From positions 1-64,000 of the forward strand of contig JAJZCB010000001.1 of assembly GCA_021846285.1 (NCBI GenBank): a stretch of DNA of 64,000 bases, read 5' to 3'. Source of the stretch: Bacillota bacterium (GTDB lineage Bacteria; Bacillota; Bacilli; Alicyclobacillales; SLC66). This document shows positions 16,205 to 27,382 of the stretch, one piece after another. Below the pieces are notes generated by a model. The model saw only the letters and a list, made by a program, of their open reading frames with translations. It had not been told where the DNA came from and made no database searches. The translations under genes and the position numbers were made by a program. Positions within the stretch are counted from its first letter, which is position 1. Each line of letters begins with the position of its first letter.

Positions 16205-17005
16205 CTAGGAGTGGCCGTGTTGAGTGATTTCCCGCTGACGGGCTGCGGTTGCCGCAAATAGCTTGCTGAATATTTCCTGGTCGCATTCCTGCAAAACGCG
16301 AAGGCCGGCCGATGTCACTCCGTTTGGAACTGCCACAGTGTCTACAATATCTGCGAAGCCGATTCCCCGTTCGATCAGGAGTTTTCCCACCCCGAGCACC
16401 ATGTATCCGAGCAATTGGGCTGCTGTGTCATAGGAAATGCCGCGTTCACTTGCGGCCGTGGCCATGTTATTGAGCCAGTCGGACAGAAAGGCTGGTCCAC
16501 AACTGCTCAGATCAGAATAGATGCGAGTGTCCGCTTCGGCGATTTCCCAAGGCGTGCCTATGGTCTGCAACACATGTCGCAACGACTCCCGGTCAGGATC
16601 CTCCATGCGTTCCCCAAACATGGTCAGCAGTACGCCCGCGCGGGCGTACTGGGTGACACTCGGGATGACTTTCGCGATGTTGCAGGTGGCCAGAGTTTGG
16701 AGTTCACCCAAACTGATATTACTGTTAATCGATACGATGGTGTTGCGTGCATCGATGGCCGGTTTCATCTGCTCAATCACGGGAATCAGGTCGGTGGATT
16801 TTGTGCAGACAAACAGGAGGTCAGAGCGTTCTGCGACGGCCAACGGGGTATCGCACACGGTAACGGCTCCTGGCAACGCTGCCTGCAGTCGATCCGCTTT
16901 GGCGCGTGTTCGATTGGTGATGGACAGGGCAGAGTGTCCAGCCTCCGTGAGCGCTGTCGTCAACATGGCGCCCATTTGGCCGGCGCCAATAATTCCAATG
17001 CGCAC
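16205..17005 (-). CDS. Pyrroline-5-carboxylate reductase family protein, ComER-like
   Basis: A 266-residue ProC-family protein. The N-terminal dinucleotide loop GIIGAGQMGAMLTTALTEAG and NRTRAKA are visible, followed by VIPSVTQYARAGV and a C-terminal helical domain with DLSSCGPAFLSDWLNNMATA and PNGVTSAGLRVL. ProC enzymes make proline from pyrroline-5-carboxylate using NAD(P)H. The sequence around SVTQYARAGV and the overall divergence resemble ComER, the ProC paralog of Bacilli with no known catalytic role. True ProC activity is therefore uncertain. It starts at ATG 17005 and is divergent from rpoN. Confidence 0.75.
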   Translation of the reverse strand: MRIGIIGAGQMGAMLTTALTEAGHSALSITNRTRAKADRLQAALPGAVTVCDTPLAVAERSDLLFVCTKSTDLIPVIEQMKPAIDARNTIVSINSNISLGELQTLATCNIAKVIPSVTQYARAGVLLTMFGERMEDPDRESLRHVLQTIGTPWEIAEADTRIYSDLSSCGPAFLSDWLNNMATAASERGISYDTAAQLLGYMVLGVGKLLIERGIGFADIVDTVAVPNGVTSAGLRVLQECDQEIFSKLFAATAARQREITQHGHS

Positions 17006-17229
17006 GGTGTTTTCCTCCCTTCTGGGGCGATTAGTTTTGTATCATTGTTATGCAGGGGAGACCCACTTTACACCCGTACAATATTTGGTTGTTTACAAAA
17101 AGGCAGGAGTTTTTCAACGGGCAGCGAAATATAATAGTGATATGCTAATCGGCGGCATGAATCTTGCTTGTATCACTGATCCTTGCTCATGCAATGCTGA
17201 CACGACAGGAACCTTCGGAGGGTGTAGCC

Positions 17230-18570
17230 ATGCAGCAAGCGTACGGTCTCGTCCAGCAGCAGGTGCAGCGCCTTGCGATGACTCAAACTCTGCAACAGGC
17301 CATCGCTGTCCTCCAAATGTCGACATCTGAGCTGTGGGATTACGCAGACCAGGCGGTTACCGAAAATCCGATGCTCGATTGGGTGCATAGAGAGCGTCAG
17401 GATCGGGCGCGCTTTCGCGGCGTCGGCCGCATCGGCGATGTGGCCGCGCTCGCCGTGGCGCAGTATGACACGCTGGTTTTAACTCTGCAGGAACAATTGC
17501 GATTCAGTGGTCTGTGCGAACCGCAGCGAAAACTTGTACGCTATTTGATCGACTGTTTGGATGAGCGTGGGTATCTGGAGATTTCTGTCGAGGAGATAGC
17601 GAAACATCTGCAGGTTCGGCAGACCGACGTTCTGCTGGCGCTGCGCGAATTGCAAAGTTTTGAGCCGCCTGGCGTCGGCGCGAGAGATTTGCGTGAGTGT
17701 CTTCTCCTGCAGTTGACAGCGCGTTCCGGATACACCCAAACGGTCGATGCTGCGGTGCTTGATGTGGCGATTCGTACGGTGACCGGGGAATGGAAGGCCC
17801 TGTGCAGTCGGAAGCGGTCGCAACTGGTGGGGCGGCTCGGCTGCCCGAAGGAGATCATGAATGAGGCGCTCAGCCTGATTCAATCCCTCGATCCGCATCC
17901 AGGTCTGCGCTATGGCGCATCCGGAACTGCCTATATCGTGCCCGATATGGCTATTCTGCGTACGGGCGACGGGTACATCGTGGCAGCCAACGACGTCGCG
18001 TTCCCGCATCTCCGTGTGAATGAAGAGTATCAGTCATACCTGACGGCTGCCCGCGCTGAACGGGGAACTGAAAGCGACACCCGCGACTATCTGTTGCGTC
18101 ATTTATCGTCCGCGACGGCGCTGTTGCGCAGTATTGAGGCGCGTCGGCGAACACTCCATCGGGTGGTGGAGGCGCTCGCGGCTTACCAACAGGACTATTT
18201 CGACTTCGGTCCAACGCGCTTGAAACCGCTTACGCTGAAAATGATCGCCGATCAACTGGGATTACACGAATCGACAGTGAGTCGGGCGGTGGCAGGTAAA
18301 TTTGTGCAGACTCCTCGCGGTGTCTTTGAACTGCGGTATTTTTTCTCATCGAGGCTCGAAGCGGGCGGTGGCGCTGGCGTGTCATCGGCCAGTGTCAAAG
18401 CTTCCATCAAAGCTTTGATCGAAGGGGAGAGCCAGGAGGCCCTGACGGATCAGGCGCTCGCCAACATGCTTCAGGCGAGAGGCATTCAGATATCGCGCCG
18501 CACCGTGGCCAAGTATCGGGAAGAAATGAAGATTGCCTCATCGTCGCTGCGCCGCGCGCTTACGGATTGA
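17230..18570 (+). CDS. rpoN: RNA polymerase sigma-54 factor
   Basis: A 446-residue sigma-54. Region I is visible as QQVQRLAMTQTLQQAIAVLQ followed by MSTSELWDYA, which contacts enhancer-binding ATPases. A core-binding domain follows (LREQ-like LQEQLRFSGL, PPGVGARDLRECLLLQL), then the helix-turn-helix (LTLKMIADQLGLHESTVSRA) and the C-terminal RpoN box variant SRRTVAKYREEM. The start at 17230 has GGAGGGTG upstream. It lies directly upstream of the cggR regulon, and no enhancer-binding regulator and no convincing -24/-12 promoter is in this window. Length is normal for Bacilli. Confidence 0.92.
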   Translation: MQQAYGLVQQQVQRLAMTQTLQQAIAVLQMSTSELWDYADQAVTENPMLDWVHRERQDRARFRGVGRIGDVAALAVAQYDTLVLTLQEQLRFSGLCEPQRKLVRYLIDCLDERGYLEISVEEIAKHLQVRQTDVLLALRELQSFEPPGVGARDLRECLLLQLTARSGYTQTVDAAVLDVAIRTVTGEWKALCSRKRSQLVGRLGCPKEIMNEALSLIQSLDPHPGLRYGASGTAYIVPDMAILRTGDGYIVAANDVAFPHLRVNEEYQSYLTAARAERGTESDTRDYLLRHLSSATALLRSIEARRRTLHRVVEALAAYQQDYFDFGPTRLKPLTLKMIADQLGLHESTVSRAVAGKFVQTPRGVFELRYFFSSRLEAGGGAGVSSASVKASIKALIEGESQEALTDQALANMLQARGIQISRRTVAKYREEMKIASSSLRRALTD

Positions 18571-18639
18571 AGCGCCCTGACGACGGCGTTGTCCCAAGTG
18601 CGTCCACAGGCGCTTTGAGTTCACTTGGGAAAACCCGTC

Positions 18640-18668
18640 TTGAGTAAAACAGCAAGTCACGGTATAGT
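18640..18668 (+). promoter_or_regulatory. Sigma-A promoter of the cggR-glycolytic operon
   Basis: TTGAGT (18640-18645), 17-base spacer, TATAGT (18663-18668). The CggR-type operator begins 12 bases after the -10 box, so bound repressor would block the polymerase at or just after initiation. Confidence 0.8.
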
Positions 18669-18679
18669 ACATAGTGTAG

Positions 18680-18715
18680 CGGGACGCATTTTGACATAGC
18701 GGGACGCAAATAGTC
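18680..18715 (+). promoter_or_regulatory. CggR operator
   Basis: Two direct half-sites in the order CGGGAC-N6-TGAC-N4-CGGGAC-N6-AGTC. This follows the Bacillus subtilis CggR operator (CGGGACN6TGTCN4CGGGACN6TGTC) in both sequence and spacing. It lies in the leader of the cggR gene itself, so the operon is auto-regulated and, by analogy, induced by fructose-1,6-bisphosphate. Confidence 0.88.
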
Positions 18716-18844
18716 CCTGTTGGCTCCGCGCCGCTAAAACGTGGGTGTGCATCCTGAAATATCGCCGCAGGCGTATATTTTTCCCGATTTTTAGCGCCGC
18801 AAGGCGGCAGTGAAGTCTACAGTACCGCAGTGGAGGCGAAGGAT

Positions 18845-19870
18845 GTGAATTCGCTGCAGTTAAGTCAACGTCTGGTGCCTGAATTGACTGGCAAACTCCG
18901 GTCGCGGTACCGCGTTTTGCAGCGCGTGTACCTGCACCAACCGATTGGCAGGCGCAGTCTCGCCCATGTTCTTGGCACGACAGAACGCATTTTACGCGCG
19001 GATGTCGAACTGTTCAAGGAGCAGGGACTGATCGACGTGGGGCCTCTTGGCATGTCTGTGACCGAGGCGGGCGAAGCGCTGATCGCCGAACTCGATCCTG
19101 TGATCCGGGCGCTGGATGGTCGTCATGACACGGAGCATGTATTGGCGCGCACGCTTGGCATTGAGCGTGTGACGATCGTGGCTGGCGACAGTGCGGAAGA
19201 TGAGATTGTGATGCGCGATATCGGCCATGCGGCGGCTCACACGCTTCGCTCTCACCTGCGACTGCCGTGCACGGTTGCAGTCACGGGTGGATCGTCGATG
19301 GCCATGATAGCCGACATGATGCCGCGCGCAGCGCAACCACAGGCGATTGAAGTGCTGCCAGCGCGGGGAGGTCTGGGCGAGCGCGTCGAACTGCTGGCCA
19401 ACACCATAGCCTCGCAACTCGCCGACAAATTGGGCGGTACATACCGTATGTTCCACGTGCCCGAATCGCTCAGCAAGGCAACTGCGGAACGACTGTCGCA
19501 GGAACCGAGCGTATCAGAAATGGTGCAGAGGATCAGGGGTGCGGATATCGTGATCCACGGTATCGGCGACGCGTTGACCATGGCGCACCGCCGGCGGCTC
19601 GATGACGCTACGATTGAGCTGTTGCGGTCGCGCGGAGCTGTGGCGGAGGCGTTTGGGTATTATTTTGACGCGCAGGGCTGTATCGTCCACGTCATGAACA
19701 CCGTCGGGTTGCGCCTGGAGGATCTCTCCGGCATCCGGGCCGTGATCGGAGTGGCTGGCGGCGCTGCAAAGGGTGCGGCCATTCGCGCGGTCGCGCTTGC
19801 CTATCAGATTGACGCGCTGGTCACGGATGAGGGAGCGGCGCGAGCGATCATCGAGCAATTTCAGAAGTGA
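18845..19870 (+). CDS. cggR: Central glycolytic genes regulator CggR
   Basis: A 341-residue SorC/DeoR-type repressor. The N-terminal winged helix covers about residues 20-75 (RYRVLQRVYLHQPIGRRSLA, LRADVELFKEQGLI). The effector domain has VAVTGGSSMAMIADMM, VLPARGGLG, HGIGDAL and VIGVAGGAAKGAAIRA, the sugar-phosphate site of CggR. The GTG at 18845 is chosen because GGAGGCG precedes it and the product then starts MNSLQLSQRLVPEL, as in Bacillus; GTG 18830 has no ribosome site. In B. subtilis CggR represses gapA-pgk-tpiA-pgm-eno until fructose-1,6-bisphosphate binds. The matching operator at 18680-18715 and the same downstream genes make the role here secure. Confidence 0.93.
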   Translation: MNSLQLSQRLVPELTGKLRSRYRVLQRVYLHQPIGRRSLAHVLGTTERILRADVELFKEQGLIDVGPLGMSVTEAGEALIAELDPVIRALDGRHDTEHVLARTLGIERVTIVAGDSAEDEIVMRDIGHAAAHTLRSHLRLPCTVAVTGGSSMAMIADMMPRAAQPQAIEVLPARGGLGERVELLANTIASQLADKLGGTYRMFHVPESLSKATAERLSQEPSVSEMVQRIRGADIVIHGIGDALTMAHRRRLDDATIELLRSRGAVAEAFGYYFDAQGCIVHVMNTVGLRLEDLSGIRAVIGVAGGAAKGAAIRAVALAYQIDALVTDEGAARAIIEQFQK

Positions 19871-20020
19871 ACGCGATTGATGGTCGCAACGGCCAGTTGC
19901 GCTGATCGGAGCGACGTTGTAGCTTTGTAATGGAACTACCTTGCAGCAGTGTCACTGAACCATCCAGTTTGAAGGTGCGCCCTGAACTGGCATACGTCCA
20001 TACAAGGAGTCGATCGAAAC

Positions 20021-21034
20021 ATGACTGTACGCGTAGGGATCAATGGATTTGGACGAATTGGACGCAATGTGTATCGGGCCGCTTTTGCGCGCCGCGATGT
20101 AGACATTGTCGCTGTCAATGATCTGACGAACGCTGAAACACTGGCTATGCTCCTCAAATACGATTCGATTCACGGCATCTTCCCCCATGATGTGGAAGCG
20201 GACGGCGCCGATCTTGTTGTGGATGGCCATCGTGTCAAAGTGTACTCGGAGCGCGATCCGGCGAATCTCAAATGGGCGGAGAACGGGATCGACGTTGTGG
20301 TCGAGTCTACGGGGCTGTTCACCGACAAGGCCAAAGCACAGGCGCACATCGTGAGCGGCGGCGCCAAGAAGGTGATTATTTCGGCGCCGGCGACAAACGA
20401 AGACATCACCATTGTGATGGGTGTCAATCACGACAAATATGATCCCGCGTCGCACCACGTCATCTCCAATGCATCCTGCACCACGAACTGTCTGGCGCCG
20501 ATCGCCAAAGTGCTGCATGAGCGGTTTGGGATTATTCACGGCCTGATGACGACGGTGCACTCGTATACGAATGATCAGCAGATCCTGGATCTGCCTCATA
20601 AGGACCTGCGCCGCGCTCGCGCCGCGAATCTGTCGATCATCCCGACGTCCACTGGCGCCGCGAAGGCTGTGTCGCTTGTATTGCCTGAACTGAAAGGCAA
20701 ACTGAACGGATTTTCCATGCGTGTGCCAACGCCCAATGTGTCGGTGGTCGATTTGACGGCGGAATTGACCGAGAAAGTGACTGTCGACGATATCAATGAC
20801 GCCCTGCTGGAAGCCAGCAAAGAGGGACCGCTCAAGGGATTTCTCGGTTACACGGATAAGCCGCTGGTCTCTCGCGACTTCAACGGCGATCCACGCTCGT
20901 CGATCGTTGACGCGCTTTCTACGATGGTGATTGAGGGCAGTATGACCAAGGTAGTGTCCTGGTATGACAACGAGTGGGGTTATTCGAATCGTGTGGTCGA
21001 TCTGACCGCATACATCGCCGAACGCGGACTGTAA
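20021..21034 (+). CDS. gapA: Glyceraldehyde-3-phosphate dehydrogenase (NAD, glycolytic)
   Basis: A 337-residue GAPDH with [15 protein letters not shown] (nucleotide loop), AVNDLTN with the Asp favouring NAD, and the catalytic [13 protein letters not shown]. The C-terminus has [16 protein letters not shown]. It oxidises glyceraldehyde-3-phosphate to 1,3-bisphosphoglycerate in the cytoplasm. ATG 20021 follows AAGGAG. The 150-base gap after cggR resembles the place where the Bacillus cggR-gapA transcript is processed, but I see no definite site. It is the first enzyme gene of the operon, directly before pgk. Confidence 0.97.
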   Translation: MTVRVGINGFGRIGRNVYRAAFARRDVDIVAVNDLTNAETLAMLLKYDSIHGIFPHDVEADGADLVVDGHRVKVYSERDPANLKWAENGIDVVVESTGLFTDKAKAQAHIVSGGAKKVIISAPATNEDITIVMGVNHDKYDPASHHVISNASCTTNCLAPIAKVLHERFGIIHGLMTTVHSYTNDQQILDLPHKDLRRARAANLSIIPTSTGAAKAVSLVLPELKGKLNGFSMRVPTPNVSVVDLTAELTEKVTVDDINDALLEASKEGPLKGFLGYTDKPLVSRDFNGDPRSSIVDALSTMVIEGSMTKVVSWYDNEWGYSNRVVDLTAYIAERGL

Positions 21035-21063
21035 CATGTGGAGCAGGGGGCGCTAATCCGGGA

Positions 21064-22260
21064 ATGGATATATTGACAGTGCGAGACATGGCTGTACAGG
21101 GGAAACGCGTGTTTGTACGCGTCGATTTTAACGTGCCGATGGAGAATGGGGTCATTACGGACGATACGCGCATACGCGCCGCTTTGCCGACGATTCAGTA
21201 TCTGCGCGAGCAGGGGGCGCGCATCGTTCTGGCGAGTCATCTGGGGCGTCCCAAGGGGGAGCGGGCGCCGGAGCTTTCGCTGCTTCCGGTGCGCGACCGT
21301 CTGGCTCAACTGCTGCAGGCGCCTGTCGAATTTTGCGAGGACTCGGTGGGCGCGAAGGCGTTGGCGCGCACGCGGGAGCTTCGCGACGGCGCTGTGCTGC
21401 TGCTTGAAAACGTGCGGTATTATAAGGGTGAAGAGAGCAATGATCCAGAACTCGCCGCTCTGTTTGCGCAACTGGCGGATGTGTATGTCAATGACGCCTT
21501 TGGCGCCGCGCACCGCGCGCATGCGACAACGGAAGGCGTCGCCCGCCTACTGCCGTCTGCGGCGGGGCTTCTCATGGAGCGCGAACTGAGTGTCATGGGA
21601 GCGGCTTTGTCTACTCCGGCGCGTCCTTTTGCGGCGATCATCGGCGGCGCCAAAGTGAGCGACAAAATCCGCGTCATCAAAAATCTCTTGACAAAAGTGG
21701 ACGCATTGCTGATTGGCGGCGGTATGGCGAACACGTTCCTGTTGGCCCAGGGTTATCGCACGGGCCAGTCGCTGGTGGAAGCGGACAAGACCGACCTCGC
21801 GCGCGGACTGCTGGCGCTCGCGGCGGAGACAGGAAAGAGACTGCTTCTGCCGGTGGATCTGGTGGTTGCGAAACGTTTTGCGGCTGACGCGCCGTCACGG
21901 GTCGCTGCGCTCGACGATGTTCAGGATGACGAGATGGCGCTTGATATCGGCCCACAAACCATCAGACTGTACGCGGACGAGATTGCCCGGTCGCGCACGA
22001 TTATCTGGAATGGGCCCATGGGCGTCTTTGAGATGGAGCAATTCGCGATCGGCACAAGTGCGGTGGCGCAGGCGGTTGCGGCCGTTCAGGGAGTCACGAT
22101 CATCGGCGGCGGCGATTCTGTCGCTGCCGTGGAAAAGGCGGGTCTGGCGGAGCGCATGACCCATATTTCGACGGGTGGGGGCGCGTCTCTGGAGTTTCTG
22201 GAGGGGCGGCAACTGCCTGGAGTGGCGGCGCTGCAGTCGAAAGGGGACGGAAACCTGTGA
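21064..22260 (+). CDS. pgk: Phosphoglycerate kinase
   Basis: A 398-residue kinase with [12 protein letters not shown] near the N-terminus, the basic substrate site [19 protein letters not shown], the hinge [13 protein letters not shown] and the nucleotide-binding [13 protein letters not shown] with [13 protein letters not shown] at the end. It makes ATP and 3-phosphoglycerate from 1,3-bisphosphoglycerate. ATG 21064 gives the standard N-terminus; the frame is open further upstream, but that part overlaps the gapA end. The 3' end overlaps the GTG of tpiA by four bases. Confidence 0.97.
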   Translation: MDILTVRDMAVQGKRVFVRVDFNVPMENGVITDDTRIRAALPTIQYLREQGARIVLASHLGRPKGERAPELSLLPVRDRLAQLLQAPVEFCEDSVGAKALARTRELRDGAVLLLENVRYYKGEESNDPELAALFAQLADVYVNDAFGAAHRAHATTEGVARLLPSAAGLLMERELSVMGAALSTPARPFAAIIGGAKVSDKIRVIKNLLTKVDALLIGGGMANTFLLAQGYRTGQSLVEADKTDLARGLLALAAETGKRLLLPVDLVVAKRFAADAPSRVAALDDVQDDEMALDIGPQTIRLYADEIARSRTIIWNGPMGVFEMEQFAIGTSAVAQAVAAVQGVTIIGGGDSVAAVEKAGLAERMTHISTGGGASLEFLEGRQLPGVAALQSKGDGNL

Positions 22261-23069
22261 AGACACGCGTCAAATTGTTGGCGGGGAACTGGAAAATGTA
22301 CAAAACCCACGCGGATGCGCTCGCTTTTGCGGCTGAACTTGCGGCAATGACTCTGCCTCGCGATGACGCCGCCGTCGAGGCAGTCATCTGCGCGCCCGCC
22401 ACGGCTCTCTTTGGAATGGCGGATGCGCTCGCCCTCATGCGTGTGGGAGTCGGCGCGCAGCACATGCACGAAGCGCAGGAAGGGGCATTTACGGGTGAAG
22501 TGTCAGCTTCTATGCTGCTCGCGCTGGGCTGTCGTTATGTGATCCTGGGTCACTCTGAACGGCGGGCGTACTTCGCTGAATCCGATGCGAACGTGGCCAA
22601 AAAGACAGTGGTGGCTCTGGATCGTGAACTGATTCCGATCGTTTGCGTGGGCGAGACTCTGGAGCAGAGAGAGAATGGGCAGACGGCGGCGGTGATTCGG
22701 AGCCAGGTGGGCGCTGTGCTCGCTGCCTTGCGCGAACGGGAGGCGCAAAGCGATCAGAGTCCACCCGCGACAGACGCCTTGCCCCTCGCCTCGCTTGTCG
22801 TCGCCTATGAGCCGGTGTGGGCGATCGGCACTGGACGATCCTCATCGGCGCAGGATGCGCAGGAGGTCATTCTTCTGATCCGTGAGTTGATTCGCGATGC
22901 CCTAGGCGCCGAAATCGCGCAACAGGTGCGCATTCTCTACGGGGGCAGTGTGAAACCGGACAACCTCGCAACGTATCTGACACAGCCGGACATCGACGGC
23001 GCGCTTGTCGGAGGCGCCAGCCTGAAGCCGGAATCGTTTGTGGAGCTGTGGCGGCAAAGCGCGCTGTAA
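22257..23069 (+). CDS. tpiA: Triosephosphate isomerase
   Basis: A 270-residue TIM barrel, slightly longer than usual because of an insert around residues 160-175 ([20 protein letters not shown]). The active site is complete: N and K in [11 protein letters not shown], His in VILGHSERR, Glu in [13 protein letters not shown] and the phosphate loop [10 protein letters not shown] plus [10 protein letters not shown]. It interconverts dihydroxyacetone phosphate and glyceraldehyde-3-phosphate. It starts at GTG 22257, overlapping the pgk stop (GTGA). Confidence 0.97.
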   Translation: MKTRVKLLAGNWKMYKTHADALAFAAELAAMTLPRDDAAVEAVICAPATALFGMADALALMRVGVGAQHMHEAQEGAFTGEVSASMLLALGCRYVILGHSERRAYFAESDANVAKKTVVALDRELIPIVCVGETLEQRENGQTAAVIRSQVGAVLAALREREAQSDQSPPATDALPLASLVVAYEPVWAIGTGRSSSAQDAQEVILLIRELIRDALGAEIAQQVRILYGGSVKPDNLATYLTQPDIDGALVGGASLKPESFVELWRQSAL

Positions 23070-23167
23070 CGCAGCGGAGACCGGACGCAACGAAGCAGCG
23101 GCGACTGCATGCGGCGGCAGAGTATCTTGTCACAGAGCGGCGGCTGGATGTACGAGGAGGAGTGTGT

Positions 23168-24706
23168 ATGGAGAAGCCAAAACCACTGGCCCTCATCATA
23201 TTGGATGGGTTCGGGATGCGTGAGGAGCGCGAAGGCAATGCCGTAGCGGCTGCGCAGAAGCCAAACTTTGACCGGTATCGTCAGACGTATCCGTTTACCA
23301 CACTGCGGGCGAGCGGTGAGGCGGTGGGTTTGCCGGAGGGGCAGATGGGCAACTCGGAAGTGGGTCATCTGAACCTGGGCGCCGGTCGCGTGGTGTATCA
23401 GGATCTCACCCGCATCTCGAAAGCCATCAGGGAAGGCGAATTTGCCGCCAATCCGGTGTTTGTGGACGCTGCCAGGCATGTGCGGGAAAAGGGGAGCAGC
23501 CTGCACCTGTACGGTCTGTTGTCTGACGGTGGTGTACATAGCCACATCGATCACCTGTTTGCGCTGCTCGACTTCGCGAAACAGGCGGGTCTCCACAAGG
23601 TTTACGTGCACGCGTTCCTGGATGGTCGCGACGTGCTTCCGCATACGGGGCGGGAGTATCTGCGACGGCTGATGGACAAGATGGCGCAGGCCGGTGTGGG
23701 TCAATTGGCGACGGTGCAGGGTCGCTACTACGCGATGGACCGCGATAAACGCTGGGAACGCACCGAGAAGGCGTATCGGGCCATGGTGTACGGGGAAGGC
23801 GAACAGGCGACGGATCCGCTGGCCGCGCTGGAAGACAGCTACCGTCGTTCGGTTACCGATGAGTTTGTCATGCCGGTTGTGATTGTCGGCGATGATGGGC
23901 GCCCGGTTGGCCTGATCGAAGACGATGACGCCGTCATCATGTTTAATTTTCGGCCGGATCGGGCCGTACAGATTTCGCAGGTGTTCACCAATGACGATTT
24001 TCGCGGCTTTGATCGGGGGTCCAGGCACCCGCACACATATTACGTGTGTCTGACGCGCTTTAGTGAATCTGTTGGGGGGTATGTCGCCTACAGGCCGACG
24101 AATCTGGACAACACGCTTGGCGAAGTGCTGACACAGCAGGGCCTGACGCAGTTGCGCATTGCAGAGACGGAAAAATTCCCCCATGTGACTTCGTTTTTTT
24201 CCGGCGGCAGGGAAGATCCCTTTGTGGGAGAAGAGCGCATCCTGATTCCGTCGCCAAAGGTGGCCACGTACGACCTGAAGCCGGAAATGAGTGCGTATGA
24301 GCTGGCGGACGCCGCAGAAGAGCGCATTCGCCAGGGTCACCTGGACGTGATGATTCTCAATTTTGCCAACCCGGATATGGTCGGTCACTCGGGGATCATG
24401 GAAGCGGCGGTCAAGGCGTGCGAGGCGGCTGACGCCTGTCTCGGTCAGGTTGTCGACGCGTTGCTGGAGGCGGGGGGAGGCGCCATCATCATCGCCGATC
24501 ACGGGAACGCTGATGTGATGATCGATCCGGAAACGGGTTCGCCCTGTACGACTCACACCACCAATCCCGTACCGTGCATCGTGACTGTGCCAGGGCTGAC
24601 GCTTCGCGAGGGGGGCATACTCGCCGACATGGCGCCGACCATGCTTGATTTGCTGGGGATCGGGCAACCTGCAGAGATGACTGGACGGAGTATCATCAGC
24701 CAGTGA
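23168..24706 (+). CDS. gpmI: Phosphoglycerate mutase, 2,3-bisphosphoglycerate-independent
   Basis: A 512-residue alkaline-phosphatase-superfamily mutase. The first metal site is [11 protein letters not shown], the phosphorylated Ser is in [16 protein letters not shown], and the later metal ligands are [22 protein letters not shown] and ADHGNAD. It converts 3- to 2-phosphoglycerate and usually needs manganese, with activity tied to pH in spore formers. The start is ATG 23168 with AGGAGGAG upstream; the frame extends further upstream, but the extra residues do not belong to the family. Confidence 0.96.
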   Translation: MEKPKPLALIILDGFGMREEREGNAVAAAQKPNFDRYRQTYPFTTLRASGEAVGLPEGQMGNSEVGHLNLGAGRVVYQDLTRISKAIREGEFAANPVFVDAARHVREKGSSLHLYGLLSDGGVHSHIDHLFALLDFAKQAGLHKVYVHAFLDGRDVLPHTGREYLRRLMDKMAQAGVGQLATVQGRYYAMDRDKRWERTEKAYRAMVYGEGEQATDPLAALEDSYRRSVTDEFVMPVVIVGDDGRPVGLIEDDDAVIMFNFRPDRAVQISQVFTNDDFRGFDRGSRHPHTYYVCLTRFSESVGGYVAYRPTNLDNTLGEVLTQQGLTQLRIAETEKFPHVTSFFSGGREDPFVGEERILIPSPKVATYDLKPEMSAYELADAAEERIRQGHLDVMILNFANPDMVGHSGIMEAAVKACEAADACLGQVVDALLEAGGGAIIIADHGNADVMIDPETGSPCTTHTTNPVPCIVTVPGLTLREGGILADMAPTMLDLLGIGQPAEMTGRSIISQ

Positions 24707-26041
<1,335 letters not shown>

Positions 26042-26102
26042 GTAGCGTCGCTCTGGCGCCATGGCGCTATGACGCGCTGGACACGACGAGGGGGCGGCAG
26101 CG

Positions 26103-27359
26103 ATCATACGGTACAGGACGTCCCGATACGCCGCAGGATTTACCGTCGCCTTGGTGACTATGGCGCTGTTTGGCGCAAGCGATATGACACGAGGGGTCGT
26201 GGCGCCCACTTTACGGTCTGACTTCCACATAAACTATGCGCTGCTTGGATTGCTCTTTTCCGCTTCCTCATTCGGCTATCTGATGGCGAGTCTGGTAAGT
26301 GGATTTGTCGTGGACCATTTTGGCATGAAGACTGCCGTGGTAGGGGGGCTTTCCATTCTTCTGGCCGGTTTGGCGGCCACCCTCCTGGCGCCGCACTATA
26401 ATTGGCTGGCGGTTGGTTTTGTCTGCAGCGGCATTGGAGCCGGCACCATGGAACTGGGATTGAACGCATTGGTGCCGCACATGGCAGGCGGCGGTGAACA
26501 GTCCAGCTATTTCAATATCCTGCACGCCCTGTACGGCGTCGGCGCCTGCGCAGCGCCGCTTGCAGCGGGATTCATGATGATCACGTGGCATCTGTGGCGC
26601 CTGCCGTACGCAGTTTTGCTGCTCGTCGCGCTGGGCCTGCTTATTCCCGTTTTGCGCGCCCCGTTTCCCGCCCGCAAGCTCCTGTCTCACGGGGCCAGCT
26701 CGATAGCCGCGCATGGCGAACATCCCGTGTCTGTGCTACCGACAATCGGTACGGTTGACGCCGCTGACGATGCGAGACAGGGATCGCTTCGCGAGTTGCT
26801 GACGGCGCCCGCTTTTTACGCCCTTGTTGTCGCCATTACCGTGTACGTCGCCGCAGAGGTCGGGGTTGCCAACTGGTTGCCGACGCTGCTGCACGTTCGG
26901 AACCATCTGTCAATCACCGTCGGGGCGCTTTATCTATCGCTGTTTTATCTACTCTATACTTTAGGCCGGTTTGTGGGAAGTGTTGTCGTGCATCGCCTCG
27001 GCAGCGTTCGATCGATCATGGTTTCTGCGCTACTGGCTGCTGTTCTCATGGCCGCCGCGCAGTTCGGTTCCGATTCATTTACCTGGTGCTATGCGGCGTC
27101 CGGTCTGTTCTTTGGAACGATTTTCCCGACAATCTCAGCCGTGGCGTCCGAATCATTTCCAGAACGCACAGGAACGGTGCTTGGTTTGCTGTTTGGCGCG
27201 GCGGGGGTAGGTTCGATGACCGCATCGTGGCTGGTCGGCGTCATTGCAGATCATTATGGGTTGCAGTGGGGGTTCTCGCTCGTGCTTGTCAGCCTGCTGT
27301 TGACCACGGTTGCCATGGGGGGCTATGCGTACAAGCGCCGAAAACTTCTGATCAGGTGA
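26103..27359 (+). CDS. Major facilitator superfamily transporter, AUC start likely
   Basis: A polytopic protein of about 418 residues with twelve hydrophobic segments. The MFS motif A-like loop reads GFVVDHFGMKTAVVGG and the C-terminal half carries LGRFVGSVVVHRLG. Substrate unknown. The first canonical in-frame starts are TTG 26151 and ATG 26160, both inside the first membrane helix; upstream the frame is open to TGA 26070 without ATG, GTG or TTG. AGGGGG at 26089-26094 is eight bases before ATC 26103, and starting there restores a basic cap (RYRTSRY) and a full helix. This is the second apparent AUC start in the window. Confidence 0.75.
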   Translation: MIRYRTSRYAAGFTVALVTMALFGASDMTRGVVAPTLRSDFHINYALLGLLFSASSFGYLMASLVSGFVVDHFGMKTAVVGGLSILLAGLAATLLAPHYNWLAVGFVCSGIGAGTMELGLNALVPHMAGGGEQSSYFNILHALYGVGACAAPLAAGFMMITWHLWRLPYAVLLLVALGLLIPVLRAPFPARKLLSHGASSIAAHGEHPVSVLPTIGTVDAADDARQGSLRELLTAPAFYALVVAITVYVAAEVGVANWLPTLLHVRNHLSITVGALYLSLFYLLYTLGRFVGSVVVHRLGSVRSIMVSALLAAVLMAAAQFGSDSFTWCYAASGLFFGTIFPTISAVASESFPERTGTVLGLLFGAAGVGSMTASWLVGVIADHYGLQWGFSLVLVSLLLTTVAMGGYAYKRRKLLIR

Positions 27360-27382
27360 CAAACCCTGAGATAATTGGCATA

